From Candidatus Zixiibacteriota bacterium (GTDB lineage: Bacteria; Zixibacteria; MSB-5A5; JAABVY01; JAHJOQ01): a stretch of 32,081 nucleotides of DNA. Below the pieces are notes generated by a model. It worked only from the letters and a program-made list of their open reading frames with translations. It made no database searches and was not told the origin of the DNA. The position numbers and the translations under genes were made by a program. Location of the stretch: contig JAHJOQ010000157.1 of NCBI GenBank assembly GCA_018820315.1, forward strand, positions 1 through 32,081, given 5' to 3'. This document shows, piece after piece, positions 1-8,957 of the stretch. Positions within the stretch are counted from its first letter, which is position 1, and the number at the start of each line of letters is the position of its first letter.

Positions 1-848
1 GCTGTGATGTGATTAGTTCCTCATCCTTTGAATTCCCAGCCGATCCACTCCAGCTGTCCGTCGCACTCGATACCGTTAAGACTGAGGCTGGTCTCAGATA
101 CTCACTCCTTGCCGGTCTCGATATTGCCCTTCACGATTTTGCGTCACGATCAGCGAATCAACCGCTCTGGGAATACCTGGCGCTGCCGAATCCCGCAGGA
201 CGAGAGAGCTCTTACACCATATCTGTGGATGCGCCCGGGATGATTGAGAAACGACTCAAGAGTGCGGAGGACTTCCGAATTCTGAAACTCAAACTCGGAG
301 GTGAATACGATCAGGAGAACCTGGAACTGCTGGGACGTCAGCGTGGTCGCACGGTGAGAGTCGACGCCAATGGGGCTCTTGATCTGAACAACATCGAGTG
401 GCTTGTCAGGGCAGCGCATGACCTCAAGCTCGAACTCGTCGAGGAACCTCTGACGGATCCGAAACCATCCTGCCTCGCAGAGCTTCAGAAGGAACTGAAT
501 TGTCCGATCATAATGGACGAGAGCATTAAAGATATTAATGATGTCGAGAAGTACGCCGGTAGTATCGGAGGGATAAACATCAAGCTCCAAAAAGTAGGCG
601 GAATCAGGAATGCGCTCGCAATGATCGCCGCTGCACAATTCGCCAAGATGAGAATCATGATAGGTTGTATGCTCGAGACTTCAATAGGGATATCTGCTTC
701 TGCGAATCTCGCCGGTCTGGCGGACTATCTCGATCTCGATAGCAGTTATCTTCTTAAAGATGAACCGTTCGAAGGTGTATACTTGAAGGATAGCAAGCTT
801 GTTTTCCCGGATCGCCCCGGTCACGGAGCTACGGAGAGAGACAAATGA
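1..848 (+). CDS. Dipeptide epimerase (L-Ala-D/L-Glu epimerase type, enolase superfamily), 5' end cut off
   Basis: This is the C-terminal part of an enolase-superfamily racemase. The reading frame is open to the left edge of the window, so the gene starts upstream; the first in-window GTG (position 9) is not the real start, and roughly 60-80 residues are missing compared with the usual ~340-residue family length. Counting from that GTG, the KxK catalytic motif is at K93/K95, the metal-ligand acidic residues are D119 (in VDANG), E145 or E146 (in EEPL) and D170 (in MDES), and the opposing lysine is K192 in NIKLQKVGG. That set is typical of Ala-Glu epimerases, which isomerise L-Ala-D-Glu from murein peptides to L-Ala-L-Glu in the cytoplasm. 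Its stop overlaps the start of the murein amidase gene by 4 nt (ATGA), which supports a role in peptidoglycan peptide recycling. Other dipeptide specificities exist in this family and cannot be excluded. Confidence 0.88.
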   Translation, partial: CDVISSSSFEFPADPLQLSVALDTVKTEAGLRYSLLAGLDIALHDFASRSANQPLWEYLALPNPAGRESSYTISVDAPGMIEKRLKSAEDFRILKLKLGGEYDQENLELLGRQRGRTVRVDANGALDLNNIEWLVRAAHDLKLELVEEPLTDPKPSCLAELQKELNCPIIMDESIKDINDVEKYAGSIGGINIKLQKVGGIRNALAMIAAAQFAKMRIMIGCMLETSIGISASANLAGLADYLDLDSSYLLKDEPFEGVYLKDSKLVFPDRPGHGATERDK

Positions 849-2734
849 GGATTACCGGCCTTAAGATAATTTTGCGCAGGTTAGAATTCGTGTCACTATT
901 GGTGGCAACCGTCATTGCACTATCCGCGGTCGCGATGGCGCAGGAACCACTGATCAAAGTGCAGTATCCTCGGAAGAATCAGAGCCTTCCTGCAGTAGAC
1001 TCCACTTTTATCATAGGCAAAGTGACGCCGGGATCGAGCCTGGAGATCAATGGCATCAGAGTTCCTGTCCACAAAGAGGGTGGATTTCTTGCGTTCCTCG
1101 ATGTCTCTGCCGGTGAATTTGAGTTTGTGCTCACTGCGAATCTGGCCGGTCTCTCTACGACACTTGTTTGGCCGGTGAGGATTGCAGACCGATATTGCGC
1201 AGTCCCCAGGGATTCCCTCGCGATACTGCATCAATATCACGTACCGACTGTGTATCAAGAGCTCGTCTCAGGTGATCTGCTGGAGGTTAGCCTCAGAGGA
1301 ACGCCGGGGGGTAAAGCTTCATTCTCGATAGAGGGCGTTGCAAGAGATATTCCGATGGTGGAAAGCGGCCTGCTGTATGAAAATTCATGGGGTAGCGAGG
1401 TGTTCGGTTCGGGTGCAGTTCAGCAGGAGAGCAATGTAGCCGGCATATATAATGGAAGTCTCTACATACCGGATTCTGCGCTGGTCGACAGTGCACGCAT
1501 TTTCTACAAATTGCAGGTTTCCGCAAAGCAGGTAGCGGCCGGGCGGACCGGACCTAAGGTTGCTGTGGCGGACAGTGTCTATTCGGTCGTAGAAGACACC
1601 GCATTTGGTCGTGTGACTGTTACCCGTCACGGATACCCGCGAGTCGTCGAGTTGAAAGATTCTGTGCAGTCGATCAGGACCGGACCGCGCAAAGGGTACC
1701 TGTCGATATTTCAGCCAAAAGGCGTTCGATTCGTCTGCATCGGCAAATATTCGAACTACCTCAGGTTGGCGTTGGCGCCGGGCCAGACAGCCTGGGTGCC
1801 CGACACATCGGTGATCCTGATGGCCCAGGGTACACCATCACCGCAGAGCTTCATCAGGGATCTTAGATGCACGGGTCTCGTCGACCGGGTCAGATTGCAG
1901 GTGTTTCTTGACGAAAAGCTCCCGTTCCAGGTCGAGGAACTCCTCGACGAACGCAAGTTCGTGCTTCGCGTATTCTATGGCACATCCGATACCGACTGGA
2001 TTAGGTATATTCGCTCTCAGGAATTCGTGAAACGAGTCACCTGGAGTCAGGAGCAGGATGGTGTATATAGACTCGTAGTAGAGCTTGAGGACTTCAATGT
2101 CTGGGGATGGGATAGCTATTACGAAGGCAATACGCTGACACTCGACATAATCCGCGGACCCTCCAAGTTGCGATCATACAAGGACTTGAGGATCATGCTG
2201 GACCCCGGGCATTCCGCAGATCCCGGTGCTATCGGGCCTACCGGACTTACGGAGGCCGAGGCGAATCTGTCCATTGCTCTCCGGCTGGCGGAAATGCTCC
2301 GTAAGAAGGGAGCGACGGTATTTGTGACACGGGTCGACAATTCGGATGTGAAGTTGTATGACCGTCCGAAAATGACGAGAGAACACAATTGCGATATCTT
2401 CATTTCGATTCACAATAACTCTGTTCCGGATGGCATGAATCCGTATTATGCGAACGGAACGTCTGCATACTACTACAATTCTCACAGCAAGGCACTGGCT
2501 GAATCGATATTGGCGCGGATGGTCGACCGAACCGACCTGCGCGATCACGGTTTGTTCTATGCGAATTTCGCGGTGACTCGTCCTACACAGTACATCGCTG
2601 TTCTTGCGGAATGTGCATTCATGATCATTCCGGAGCAGGAGGCGGCTCTGAGGACAGAGTCATTCCAGGAGAAATGTGCCAAGGGCATTCTCGAGGGTCT
2701 CGATGATTACCTGGATTCACTCGATGATGACTGA
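845..2734 (+). CDS. Secreted N-acetylmuramoyl-L-alanine amidase (Amidase_3)
   Basis: The product (629 aa) begins with a Sec signal peptide ending near AMA-QE (about residue 33). The first ~440 residues form an extended extracytoplasmic region rich in beta structure that I do not assign to a named family, probably including an SH3-like and an AMIN-like part. The C-terminal catalytic domain (about 448-625) is an Amidase_3 zinc amidase: H456 in LDPGH, E470 in the TEAEANL segment and H523 in SIHNN are the expected zinc ligands, and E589 in AECAF is the catalytic glutamate. The enzyme cleaves the lactyl-amide bond between MurNAc and the stem peptide in the periplasm, typically in cell separation. 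The ATG overlaps the epimerase stop by 4 nt, so the two are translationally coupled: one protein can release peptides, the other can process them. The gene is convergent with the ABC transporter operon, 14 nt away. Confidence 0.93.
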   Translation: MRITGLKIILRRLEFVSLLVATVIALSAVAMAQEPLIKVQYPRKNQSLPAVDSTFIIGKVTPGSSLEINGIRVPVHKEGGFLAFLDVSAGEFEFVLTANLAGLSTTLVWPVRIADRYCAVPRDSLAILHQYHVPTVYQELVSGDLLEVSLRGTPGGKASFSIEGVARDIPMVESGLLYENSWGSEVFGSGAVQQESNVAGIYNGSLYIPDSALVDSARIFYKLQVSAKQVAAGRTGPKVAVADSVYSVVEDTAFGRVTVTRHGYPRVVELKDSVQSIRTGPRKGYLSIFQPKGVRFVCIGKYSNYLRLALAPGQTAWVPDTSVILMAQGTPSPQSFIRDLRCTGLVDRVRLQVFLDEKLPFQVEELLDERKFVLRVFYGTSDTDWIRYIRSQEFVKRVTWSQEQDGVYRLVVELEDFNVWGWDSYYEGNTLTLDIIRGPSKLRSYKDLRIMLDPGHSADPGAIGPTGLTEAEANLSIALRLAEMLRKKGATVFVTRVDNSDVKLYDRPKMTREHNCDIFISIHNNSVPDGMNPYYANGTSAYYYNSHSKALAESILARMVDRTDLRDHGLFYANFAVTRPTQYIAVLAECAFMIIPEQEAALRTESFQEKCAKGILEGLDDYLDSLDDD

Positions 2735-2748
2735 TTCTCTCCCAGTCG

Positions 2749-3564
2749 CTATGACTTGACTGCGCCGGCGGTTATCCCGGATACGATCTGGCGCTGGAAC
2801 AGTAGAAAGACAGCTATCACAGGAATCGCCGATATTGTCGATGCCGCGAACAGCTGTGGCCAATCGATTTGCTGATACCCCTGCAAAAGTGCGAGCATGA
2901 CCGGAAGTGTTCGCATTGTCTCCGATGATGTCAGGATGAACGGAAGCAAGAATGAATTCCAGTTTGTCATGAAGACTTGCACGGCAAGGACCGCCAGCAC
3001 CGGTTTGCACATCGGCGCGACCACCGAGAAAAGAATTCTCAGCTCACCCGCACCATCGATGCGTGCCGCCTCTTCAAGATCGGGCGGAAGCTCTCGGATG
3101 TACTGAGTGATCAGCAGCACGGCGAGTGGATTCACGAGGAAAGGCACAATAAGGGCGAAGTAGGAATCGTACCACCCGAGGCCTTTTATCAAGAGAAATA
3201 GGGGGATGATGATTATATGCACCGGTATCATCAGGACTGCCGCCACCGACAGAAAGAGGAGCTTGTTAAACTTGAGTTTGAACCGCGCGAAAGCATAACC
3301 GACCATCAGACAGAAGACGAGATTGCCGACTGTTACGATTCCGCCGACAACGAGCGAATTTAAGATTGAACGGCTGAAACCGCTGACTTTGAGGATCGAA
3401 GAGAGATTCTCAAGAGTGAACCTGTACTCAGTCAAATTGCGAAGGAGCGAGCCCGATGCAAAACTCTCGGAGAATGTTCCGAGAAGCATCCACCAGAGTG
3501 GCAGAAGCATGCCAATGAGGATCACCAGCATGAGAATCCATGTAAGAACGTTGCGAATCTTCAT
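2749..3564 (-). CDS. Carbohydrate ABC transporter permease, MalG-like
   Basis: A 271-residue inner-membrane permease of the CUT1 sugar-importer type, with about six hydrophobic segments. The cytoplasmic EAA loop, which docks onto the ATPase, is visible at about residues 165-184 (EAARIDGAGE, then a conserved P at 184). An N-terminal transmembrane segment lies at about 8-28. The start ATG overlaps the stop of the partner permease by 4 nt (3561-3564), so the two permeases are translationally coupled and presumably form a heterodimer. It is the last gene of a three-gene minus-strand operon. The substrate cannot be read from the sequence; the family imports oligosaccharides, glycerol-3-phosphate or similar solutes. 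Confidence 0.93.
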   Translation of the reverse strand: MKIRNVLTWILMLVILIGMLLPLWWMLLGTFSESFASGSLLRNLTEYRFTLENLSSILKVSGFSRSILNSLVVGGIVTVGNLVFCLMVGYAFARFKLKFNKLLFLSVAAVLMIPVHIIIIPLFLLIKGLGWYDSYFALIVPFLVNPLAVLLITQYIRELPPDLEEAARIDGAGELRILFSVVAPMCKPVLAVLAVQVFMTNWNSFLLPFILTSSETMRTLPVMLALLQGYQQIDWPQLFAASTISAIPVIAVFLLFQRQIVSGITAGAVKS

Positions 3565-4451
3565 TCTGCAGTGCTCCGTCCAACGCGGAAGAGCCGCATT
3601 TGTATCAGCGCGAAAATCATGATCAGGACGAACAGTATATATGCTGCCGCCGATGCATAGCCCATGTCGAACCGATGCAGCCCTCGGTCATAAACAAAAT
3701 AGACAGCGGTGAGCGTTGAGTTCAACGGTCCGCCTTTGGTCATGACGAATATCTCGACGAACACCTGGAAAGACTTGATGGTATTGATCAGTATTATGTA
3801 AAGTGCCATTGGGCGCAATTGCGGGAGCGTGATCCTGATAAATGATGACCATGACGATGCACCATCGATTGCAGCTGCTTCATAATGCTCCTGCGGGATT
3901 GATTTGAGTGCGGCGAGGAATAGAAGCATATAGTAGCCGGAGGCAATCCAGATGTCCATCGCCATAATGGCAAAGAGCGCCGTTGACTCAGAGAAAAGAA
4001 AGCCACGTTCCGGCGTCGGGATGCCAACCAGGTCGCAGAGCATCGTCAGGTAGCCGCCTCTGGAGTACAGATTCGTGAAAATCAATGCTATGACAACGAG
4101 AGATGTGATAGATGGAATGAAGTATCCCGATCTGAAGAATCGTGCTCCCGGTATCTTACGATTGACCAGCAGCGCAAGAGCTAACGCAAACAGAGTCGTG
4201 AATGGAATAGTCCCGACTACGAATATCAGCGTATTGAACAATGCCTTCAGGAAGTCCGAATCCATGAAAAGATTGCGGTAGTTCGCAAAGCCGACGAAGT
4301 TGATGGTTCGACCGAGCAATTCATAGTCTGTGAGACTTAGATAGAAAGAGTAGGCGAGAGGATAGAGCCAGAATAGCAATAGAGTGATAATCCAGGGTGA
4401 AAGATACAACAGCGCAGTTCTTCGGTATGAGAGCGGTCGATTGACGGCCAT
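3561..4451 (-). CDS. Carbohydrate ABC transporter permease, MalF/UgpA-like
   Basis: A 296-residue integral membrane protein with six predicted transmembrane helices, the first at about 13-33. The EAA loop is at about residues 190-210 (EAAAIDGAS followed by LPQLRP). This is the MalF/UgpA side of a CUT1 permease pair. It starts 4 nt after the stop of the upstream binding-protein gene and overlaps the downstream permease gene by 4 nt, as in standard sugar importers. No long periplasmic insert like that of enterobacterial MalF is present, so it is the short UgpA-like form. Confidence 0.93.
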   Translation of the reverse strand: MAVNRPLSYRRTALLYLSPWIITLLLFWLYPLAYSFYLSLTDYELLGRTINFVGFANYRNLFMDSDFLKALFNTLIFVVGTIPFTTLFALALALLVNRKIPGARFFRSGYFIPSITSLVVIALIFTNLYSRGGYLTMLCDLVGIPTPERGFLFSESTALFAIMAMDIWIASGYYMLLFLAALKSIPQEHYEAAAIDGASSWSSFIRITLPQLRPMALYIILINTIKSFQVFVEIFVMTKGGPLNSTLTAVYFVYDRGLHRFDMGYASAAAYILFVLIMIFALIQMRLFRVGRSTAE

Positions 4452-4455
4452 ATCT

Positions 4456-5676
4456 CTATTCCAGCAGCTTTTTGATTTCGTTGGAAGCTTTTGTCAGCGC
4501 GGTGCTCGCATCTGATTTGTGGTAGATCGCTTCTTCTACAGCTCTTTCAATGATTTCCTCAATATACACCCACTCTGGATGGAGCGGTGAGGAGCGAGCG
4601 GTCATGATCTGCTGGAGAAATATCCATCGCAGTGCGTTCGGATCCTGCATCATCTTTACTGAAGCCATGATATTCGCAGGCGTAGGACTACCGACAGCTT
4701 TGCAGAATTCGTAATCCGGTATTTCTGAGGTCAGATAGGTGGCAAGCTTAAGCGCTTCGCTTTGATAGTCGGATGCCGAGTTAACAGCAAGATATTCTCC
4801 TCCAGCGAATGATACGGACACATCACCGGAGTCAGGGACAGGAATTACCCACCCGCCGACATCGAAGGGAGGGGGCTGTTTGTCAATGCGTTTCAACAGC
4901 CAGTCGCCGGAAATTATGAACCCGAGTTCACCCGCGAGGAACTTGTCATCGAGTGCGCGTTGCGTGTCCATGTAACCGACATCTGAGAGGGAGACATAAT
5001 ACTCTAATGCTTCGATAGCCGGCTGTTCACCGAGCAGCGATTCGGATCCATTGTCGGAGAGTATTTCGCCGCCATTGCTCCACAGGAACGGCAGAAACTT
5101 CTTGTAGAGCCGATGCCTCTCGGCAGAGTTCGAGCCGAAACCGAAATACGGCTCTCCAAGCGCCGTTATCTGCTTAGACTGCCGCAGCAAATCTGCCCAA
5201 GTGGCTGGAGGATCTGTATTACTTTCACCGGACCGTAATAGCAGATCCTTGTTGTAATAGAGAATCCTCGTTCCGAGCAGCCACGGGATAGCGTACGCTC
5301 GGTTCTGGTACAGCGCAGGTTCCCACATCATGAATTCAGCTTGTGCGCTGTCATGGAATTCGGATATATCTGCGAGAACGCCCTGCCTCGCGAATTCGCC
5401 GATCCAGTCTGATCCCAATTCGATTAAATCGGGAGCGGTTCTGGTAGAAAACGCAACGACTATTTTCTCGTGTCCGTCGGACCACGTGAGATCGACCAGA
5501 TCAACAGTCACGTTGGGGTTAAGCTCTTCATATTCGCGGATTAGTCTTTCGATGGTCGGTTTGACTTCCGGAGAAGTCCAGAACTGCCAGAAGCTGAGCC
5601 GAATCTTGTTCGAGTCGGCACTGCCTCCACAACCGGCCAGCAAGGCTACAAGACAAAGCAATGCGATCTTCTTCAT
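4456..5676 (-). CDS. Extracellular solute-binding lipoprotein of the sugar ABC importer
   Basis: A 406-residue family-1 solute-binding protein. The N-terminus has a short hydrophobic signal with lipobox LLAGC and lipid-attachment cysteine C16, followed by GGS linker residues. The body has features of sugar-binding proteins, such as the early FWQFWTS strand, the AFSTRTAPDL segment and the AIPWLLGTRILYYNKDLL region. It would deliver a sugar or related solute to the permease pair encoded directly downstream. It is the first gene of the minus-strand operon; the operon lacks an ATPase, as is common when one MsmX/UgpC-type ATPase serves several importers. Its 5' end faces the divergent unknown membrane operon across about 130 nt. 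Confidence 0.93.
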   Translation of the reverse strand: MKKIALLCLVALLAGCGGSADSNKIRLSFWQFWTSPEVKPTIERLIREYEELNPNVTVDLVDLTWSDGHEKIVVAFSTRTAPDLIELGSDWIGEFARQGVLADISEFHDSAQAEFMMWEPALYQNRAYAIPWLLGTRILYYNKDLLLRSGESNTDPPATWADLLRQSKQITALGEPYFGFGSNSAERHRLYKKFLPFLWSNGGEILSDNGSESLLGEQPAIEALEYYVSLSDVGYMDTQRALDDKFLAGELGFIISGDWLLKRIDKQPPPFDVGGWVIPVPDSGDVSVSFAGGEYLAVNSASDYQSEALKLATYLTSEIPDYEFCKAVGSPTPANIMASVKMMQDPNALRWIFLQQIMTARSSPLHPEWVYIEEIIERAVEEAIYHKSDASTALTKASNEIKKLLE

Positions 5677-5730
5677 AACTTACAAGAGATGCGTCCAGCC
5701 ACCATGAGTCAACATTAAAATCTGTTTTTG

Positions 5731-5758
5731 TTGACCATAACAGCCTGCTACGTACATT
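5731..5758 (+). promoter_or_regulatory. Possible sigma-70 promoter for the unknown membrane operon
   Basis: TTGACC (5731-5736) and TACATT (5753-5758) are separated by 16 nt. If used, transcription would start near 5765, which excludes translation from the upstream TTG at 5728 and fits a start at GTG 5806. An AGGAGG lies at 5782-5787 but is 18 nt from that GTG. Confidence 0.4.
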
Positions 5759-5805
5759 TGCTATTGATAAGAAGTCTGTGTAGGAGGTGCATCGTCCGGC
5801 ATTCT

Positions 5806-6927
5806 GTGAGGGCATTCTGGCTGCTCCTGTTCTGCGTTATATCTGCGCTGTTCTGTCCTGTCGCGAGCGCAGAATTCACTGCCATTGATACTCCTTCCGA
5901 TGGTGGCGGAAGTGTGACGCTTTGTTGGTCCGCGTATGATTTCGTTGGATCATCCGCCGCAGACACCCTGACAATTTATCGGCGCAATGTAGGTTCCATC
6001 GCCTGGAAATTGATAGCTGTGGCTGCATTGAGTGATGAATCGCACTTGGACGACTCTGTGGCTGATGGGAAGCCTTACGAATACATGATAGTGGCCAGAG
6101 GCGGTGATTCCTCATCGAATCTCTACGCAGGTCCGGTCTCTGCAAGTGCGCAGTGGTATAACGCACATCGCACGACTGTGCTCATCGGCACGCTCGTATG
6201 CGTCCTCACGCTCGTGGCTGTGACACTCCTGTCGAGACGCAACAAGCCATTCTATATTCGACCGATCAAAGGGCTCGAAGCAGTCGACGAGGCCGTCGGA
6301 CGGGCGACTGAGATGGGCAAGCCTGTCCTGTTCACGCCGGGTTGGGGGGGAGACATCCAGCGGCCTACCACGATTGCCGCTTTGAATATCCTTCGCTACG
6401 TGGCTGCGAAAACTGCGGAGTACCGATGCGATCTGTATTTTCCAACTCACGATCCGGTAATCATGGCTGCGGCTGAGGAAGTCGTCCGCGAATCGTATAT
6501 CGAGCAGGGACAAGCCGATATGTATAATGCTGACAATGTCTTCTATACATCATCGTCGCAGCTCGGTTATGCGGCAGCGGTGGATGGCGTTGTTTCTCGA
6601 TATAAACCAGCCGCGATCTTTCTCCTCGGGACCTTCGAGGGAGAGGCGCTCATTCTCGCGGAAACAGGCAATTCTGTCGGTGCCATGCAGGTGGCGGGGA
6701 CCGACTCCACAATACAGCTATCGTTCTTCATGGTAGCTTGCGATTTTACGTTGATCGGAGAAGAACTCTTTGCAGCCTCCGGCTATTTGACTAAGGATGC
6801 CAAGATACTGTCATCGGTGAAAGTGCAGGACTTCCTGAAAATTGCAATTGTCGCACTGCTCTTTGCCGGTGCAATCATGGTAACATTCGGATCGAACACA
6901 CTGGCAGAGTGGATCGGACGAACGTAG
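5806..6927 (+). CDS. Unrecognised membrane protein with signal peptide, fibronectin-III-like domain and C-terminal domain
   Basis: I do not recognise this protein with confidence; a DUF6754-like assignment is possible. With the GTG at 5806 it has 373 residues. It opens with a signal peptide (MRAFWLLLFCVIS to about CPVASA), then a domain of about 80 residues with fibronectin-III character (tryptophan in TLCWSAYD, later YEYMIVARG). A transmembrane helix follows (about 119-138, VLIGTLVCVLTLVAV) ending in SRRNK, which by the positive-inside rule puts the next domain in the cytoplasm. That ~200-residue alpha/beta domain contains FTPGWGGDIQRPTT, YFPTHDP and FLLGTFEGE. A final hydrophobic helix sits near the C-terminus. 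The open frame extends to a TTG at 5728, but that would bury the signal peptide. It is the first gene of a packed operon, 10 nt before the next gene. Confidence 0.75.
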   Translation: MRAFWLLLFCVISALFCPVASAEFTAIDTPSDGGGSVTLCWSAYDFVGSSAADTLTIYRRNVGSIAWKLIAVAALSDESHLDDSVADGKPYEYMIVARGGDSSSNLYAGPVSASAQWYNAHRTTVLIGTLVCVLTLVAVTLLSRRNKPFYIRPIKGLEAVDEAVGRATEMGKPVLFTPGWGGDIQRPTTIAALNILRYVAAKTAEYRCDLYFPTHDPVIMAAAEEVVRESYIEQGQADMYNADNVFYTSSSQLGYAAAVDGVVSRYKPAAIFLLGTFEGEALILAETGNSVGAMQVAGTDSTIQLSFFMVACDFTLIGEELFAASGYLTKDAKILSSVKVQDFLKIAIVALLFAGAIMVTFGSNTLAEWIGRT

Positions 6928-6937
6928 GATATCAACT

Positions 6938-7561
6938 GTGCTGAACAAGAAAATGCCATTGGCGGTTTGCTTCCTTGCAGGCGTATTCGGGCTTGTTCAG
7001 TATTTCTCTCCACATCCAATGGTAGTGTCAACATATTCGACACTACTGGACTGGGTCCAGATCATATTTGCGTTTACACTGATTGTCGGCGTGTTGTCGG
7101 TCTTCCAGATGCACTTCAAGCGGATTTCACGCCGCGAAAGATTCTGGGGTTTCAGCATAATCACACTCATGGCTATTGTGGTTATGGCTGTGGCTGGCTT
7201 TGCCGGCGGAACAGACAGTGGATCGGTCTTTGTCTGGATGTTTGACAATATGCAGGTGCCTATGCAGTCGACGGTGTTCGCGTTGCTTGCGTTCTTTGTT
7301 GCATCGGCTGCCTACCGCGGATTTCGACTTCGCAATGTTGAGGCAGGCATCCTGCTGGCTACAGCGCTCGTGATAATGCTTGGAAGGATACCGGTCGGCG
7401 AACTCATCGGTGACTTCGTTCCTGCGAGTGCGGAGTGGATACTGAATGTTCCGTCAATGGCGGCCAAGAGGGCAGTGCTGATCGGTATCGGGCTCGGCTC
7501 CATAACCACGGCATTGCGCGTGATACTCGGGATTGAGAGAAGCTATCTCGGGAGGAATTGA
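6938..7561 (+). CDS. Unrecognised polytopic membrane protein
   Basis: A 207-residue protein made almost entirely of hydrophobic segments: I count about six transmembrane helices (around 5-22, 32-55, 65-85, 95-118, 125-145 and 178-198). Charged loops such as KRISRRER after the second helix suggest a cytoplasmic loop there. I do not recognise a family. The GTG at 6938 is used here; an in-frame ATG at 6953 is an alternative. The stop codon (7559-7561) overlaps the ATG of the next gene (7561) in a TGATG arrangement, indicating translational coupling and probably a shared complex. Confidence 0.75.
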   Translation: MLNKKMPLAVCFLAGVFGLVQYFSPHPMVVSTYSTLLDWVQIIFAFTLIVGVLSVFQMHFKRISRRERFWGFSIITLMAIVVMAVAGFAGGTDSGSVFVWMFDNMQVPMQSTVFALLAFFVASAAYRGFRLRNVEAGILLATALVIMLGRIPVGELIGDFVPASAEWILNVPSMAAKRAVLIGIGLGSITTALRVILGIERSYLGRN

Positions 7562-8361
7562 TGGATTTGTCACGACTCGACAGGAGGATCATATATCTTT
7601 TGCTGCTGGCAGCAGTCGCGATACCGCTGACTCTCAAGGTAAACCTGCCGGTCAGTGTTGGACCGGAGACGCAAAAAGTGTATGACGCCATAGATGCTCT
7701 GCCGCAAGGCAGCAGGATCATGATCTCGTTTGATATCGAGGCATCATCGCTGCCGGAGATTCAGCCGGTCGCAATTGCGATCATCAAACATGCATTCAGC
7801 AAGGACCTTCACATTATCGGACTCGCGCTCTTCTCTGAAGGTACTGCGATTGGATATAATCTCCTGTCGTCTATCGCTCGCAGCTATGACAAGGAATATG
7901 GCGATGACTTCATATACCTGGGATACCGTCCGCAGTACGTCTCTGCCATATTGGGAATGGGGGAGAATATCAGGGATGTCTTTCCGCTCGATTATCGCAA
8001 CGAGAATTGGCTCGACTTTCCGGCATTTTCTGATCTTTCCGACTACGATGATATTCCCCTTGTAGTCTCCCTTGCAGATGGCTCGCTGCCGACGTACTGG
8101 GTCGAGTATGCCGGGGCACGATACGGCCAGAAAGTGGCCACGGGCCTGACTGCCGTGATGGCAACATCCTACTATCCGTATACGGCCTCCGGTCAACTTG
8201 AAGGGCTTGTTGGTGGGTTGAAGGGCGCTTCCGAATATGAGAAGCTGCTCGGCTACAGTGGCGGCGGACAGAGGGGCATGCTTGCACAGTCATCAGGTCA
8301 CCTTATGATTGTCCTCCTTGTAATTATCGCCAACCTTGCCGCCTGGAGAAGGAAGCTCTGA
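7561..8361 (+). CDS. Unrecognised bitopic membrane protein with a large extracytoplasmic alpha/beta domain
   Basis: Using the ATG at 7561, preceded by GGAGG at 7551-7555, the protein has 266 residues. An N-terminal membrane anchor (about 10-27, after RLDRR) should place the bulk of the protein outside the cytoplasm. The central ~210 residues read as alternating strands and helices (RIMISFDIE, IIGLALFSEG, DDFIYLGYRP, IPLVVSLADG) like a Rossmann-type fold. A second helix (about 242-261) returns it to the membrane, ending AWRRKL. No catalytic motif is obvious. It is coupled to both neighbours by TGATG overlaps. The order of strands and helices resembles the C-terminal domain of the first gene of the operon, which may mean distant homology. 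Confidence 0.75.
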   Translation: MDLSRLDRRIIYLLLLAAVAIPLTLKVNLPVSVGPETQKVYDAIDALPQGSRIMISFDIEASSLPEIQPVAIAIIKHAFSKDLHIIGLALFSEGTAIGYNLLSSIARSYDKEYGDDFIYLGYRPQYVSAILGMGENIRDVFPLDYRNENWLDFPAFSDLSDYDDIPLVVSLADGSLPTYWVEYAGARYGQKVATGLTAVMATSYYPYTASGQLEGLVGGLKGASEYEKLLGYSGGGQRGMLAQSSGHLMIVLLVIIANLAAWRRKL

Positions 8362-8957
8362 TGGAACTCGGTACACTTGTCGCACTCGTGCTGACTCTGC
8401 TGATCTTCTCATTCCTGTATAGGGAGAATCCATTCTATCGCTTTGCTGAATATCTTCTGGTCGGCATCTCTGTAGGGTATTATCTGGTCATAATATCGAG
8501 AAACACGATTTATCCGCTGGTGATCGATAAGCTATTTCTCAGAGGCGAGATGATTGTGCTGGTACCGGTAATTCTCGGATTGATGATGTTCGCACGCCTG
8601 AATAGGCGATGGGCGTACATGTCACGATTGCCGCTCTCCTTAATGATCGGCTTTGGAGCAGGCATATCGATTCCAGCGATGCTTCAAGCACGAATCCTTA
8701 AGCAGATGTCTGCTTCGATGCAGTCTCTTTTCACGATCAATGGCATTATCATCCTGGTTGGGATTGTCACCACGACGGCGTATTTTTTCTTCTCGCGAAA
8801 GCAAGAAGGCTTTTACGGTGAGTTCACGAAACTCGGAACCTATTTTCTCATGGTCTTTTTCGGTGCGACATTCGGATATACAGTGATGTCGCGAATATCG
8901 TTACTTATTGGTAGACTTGAATTTATACTGAGAGATGCAATTGGGTTGATTTCCTGA
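8361..8957 (+). CDS. Unrecognised polytopic membrane protein
   Basis: A 198-residue protein with about six hydrophobic helices (around 3-20, 28-46, 63-78, 91-106, 124-145 and 160-178). Short charged loops include YRENPFYRFAEY near the N-terminus and SRKQEGFYGEF after the fifth helix. I recognise no family. Its ATG overlaps the previous stop by one base, and its own stop (8955-8957) overlaps the ATG of a 39-codon zinc-ribbon gene in the same TGATG manner. Such end-to-end coupling over four genes strongly suggests that the products work together in the membrane. Confidence 0.75.
   Translation: MELGTLVALVLTLLIFSFLYRENPFYRFAEYLLVGISVGYYLVIISRNTIYPLVIDKLFLRGEMIVLVPVILGLMMFARLNRRWAYMSRLPLSLMIGFGAGISIPAMLQARILKQMSASMQSLFTINGIIILVGIVTTTAYFFFSRKQEGFYGEFTKLGTYFLMVFFGATFGYTVMSRISLLIGRLEFILRDAIGLIS

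Noticed and set aside
5728-5805. Longer N-terminus (TTG start at 5728) for the first gene of the unknown membrane operon
   Set aside because: It would overlap the likely -35 element and place about 26 residues before a clean signal peptide that begins at GTG 5806.
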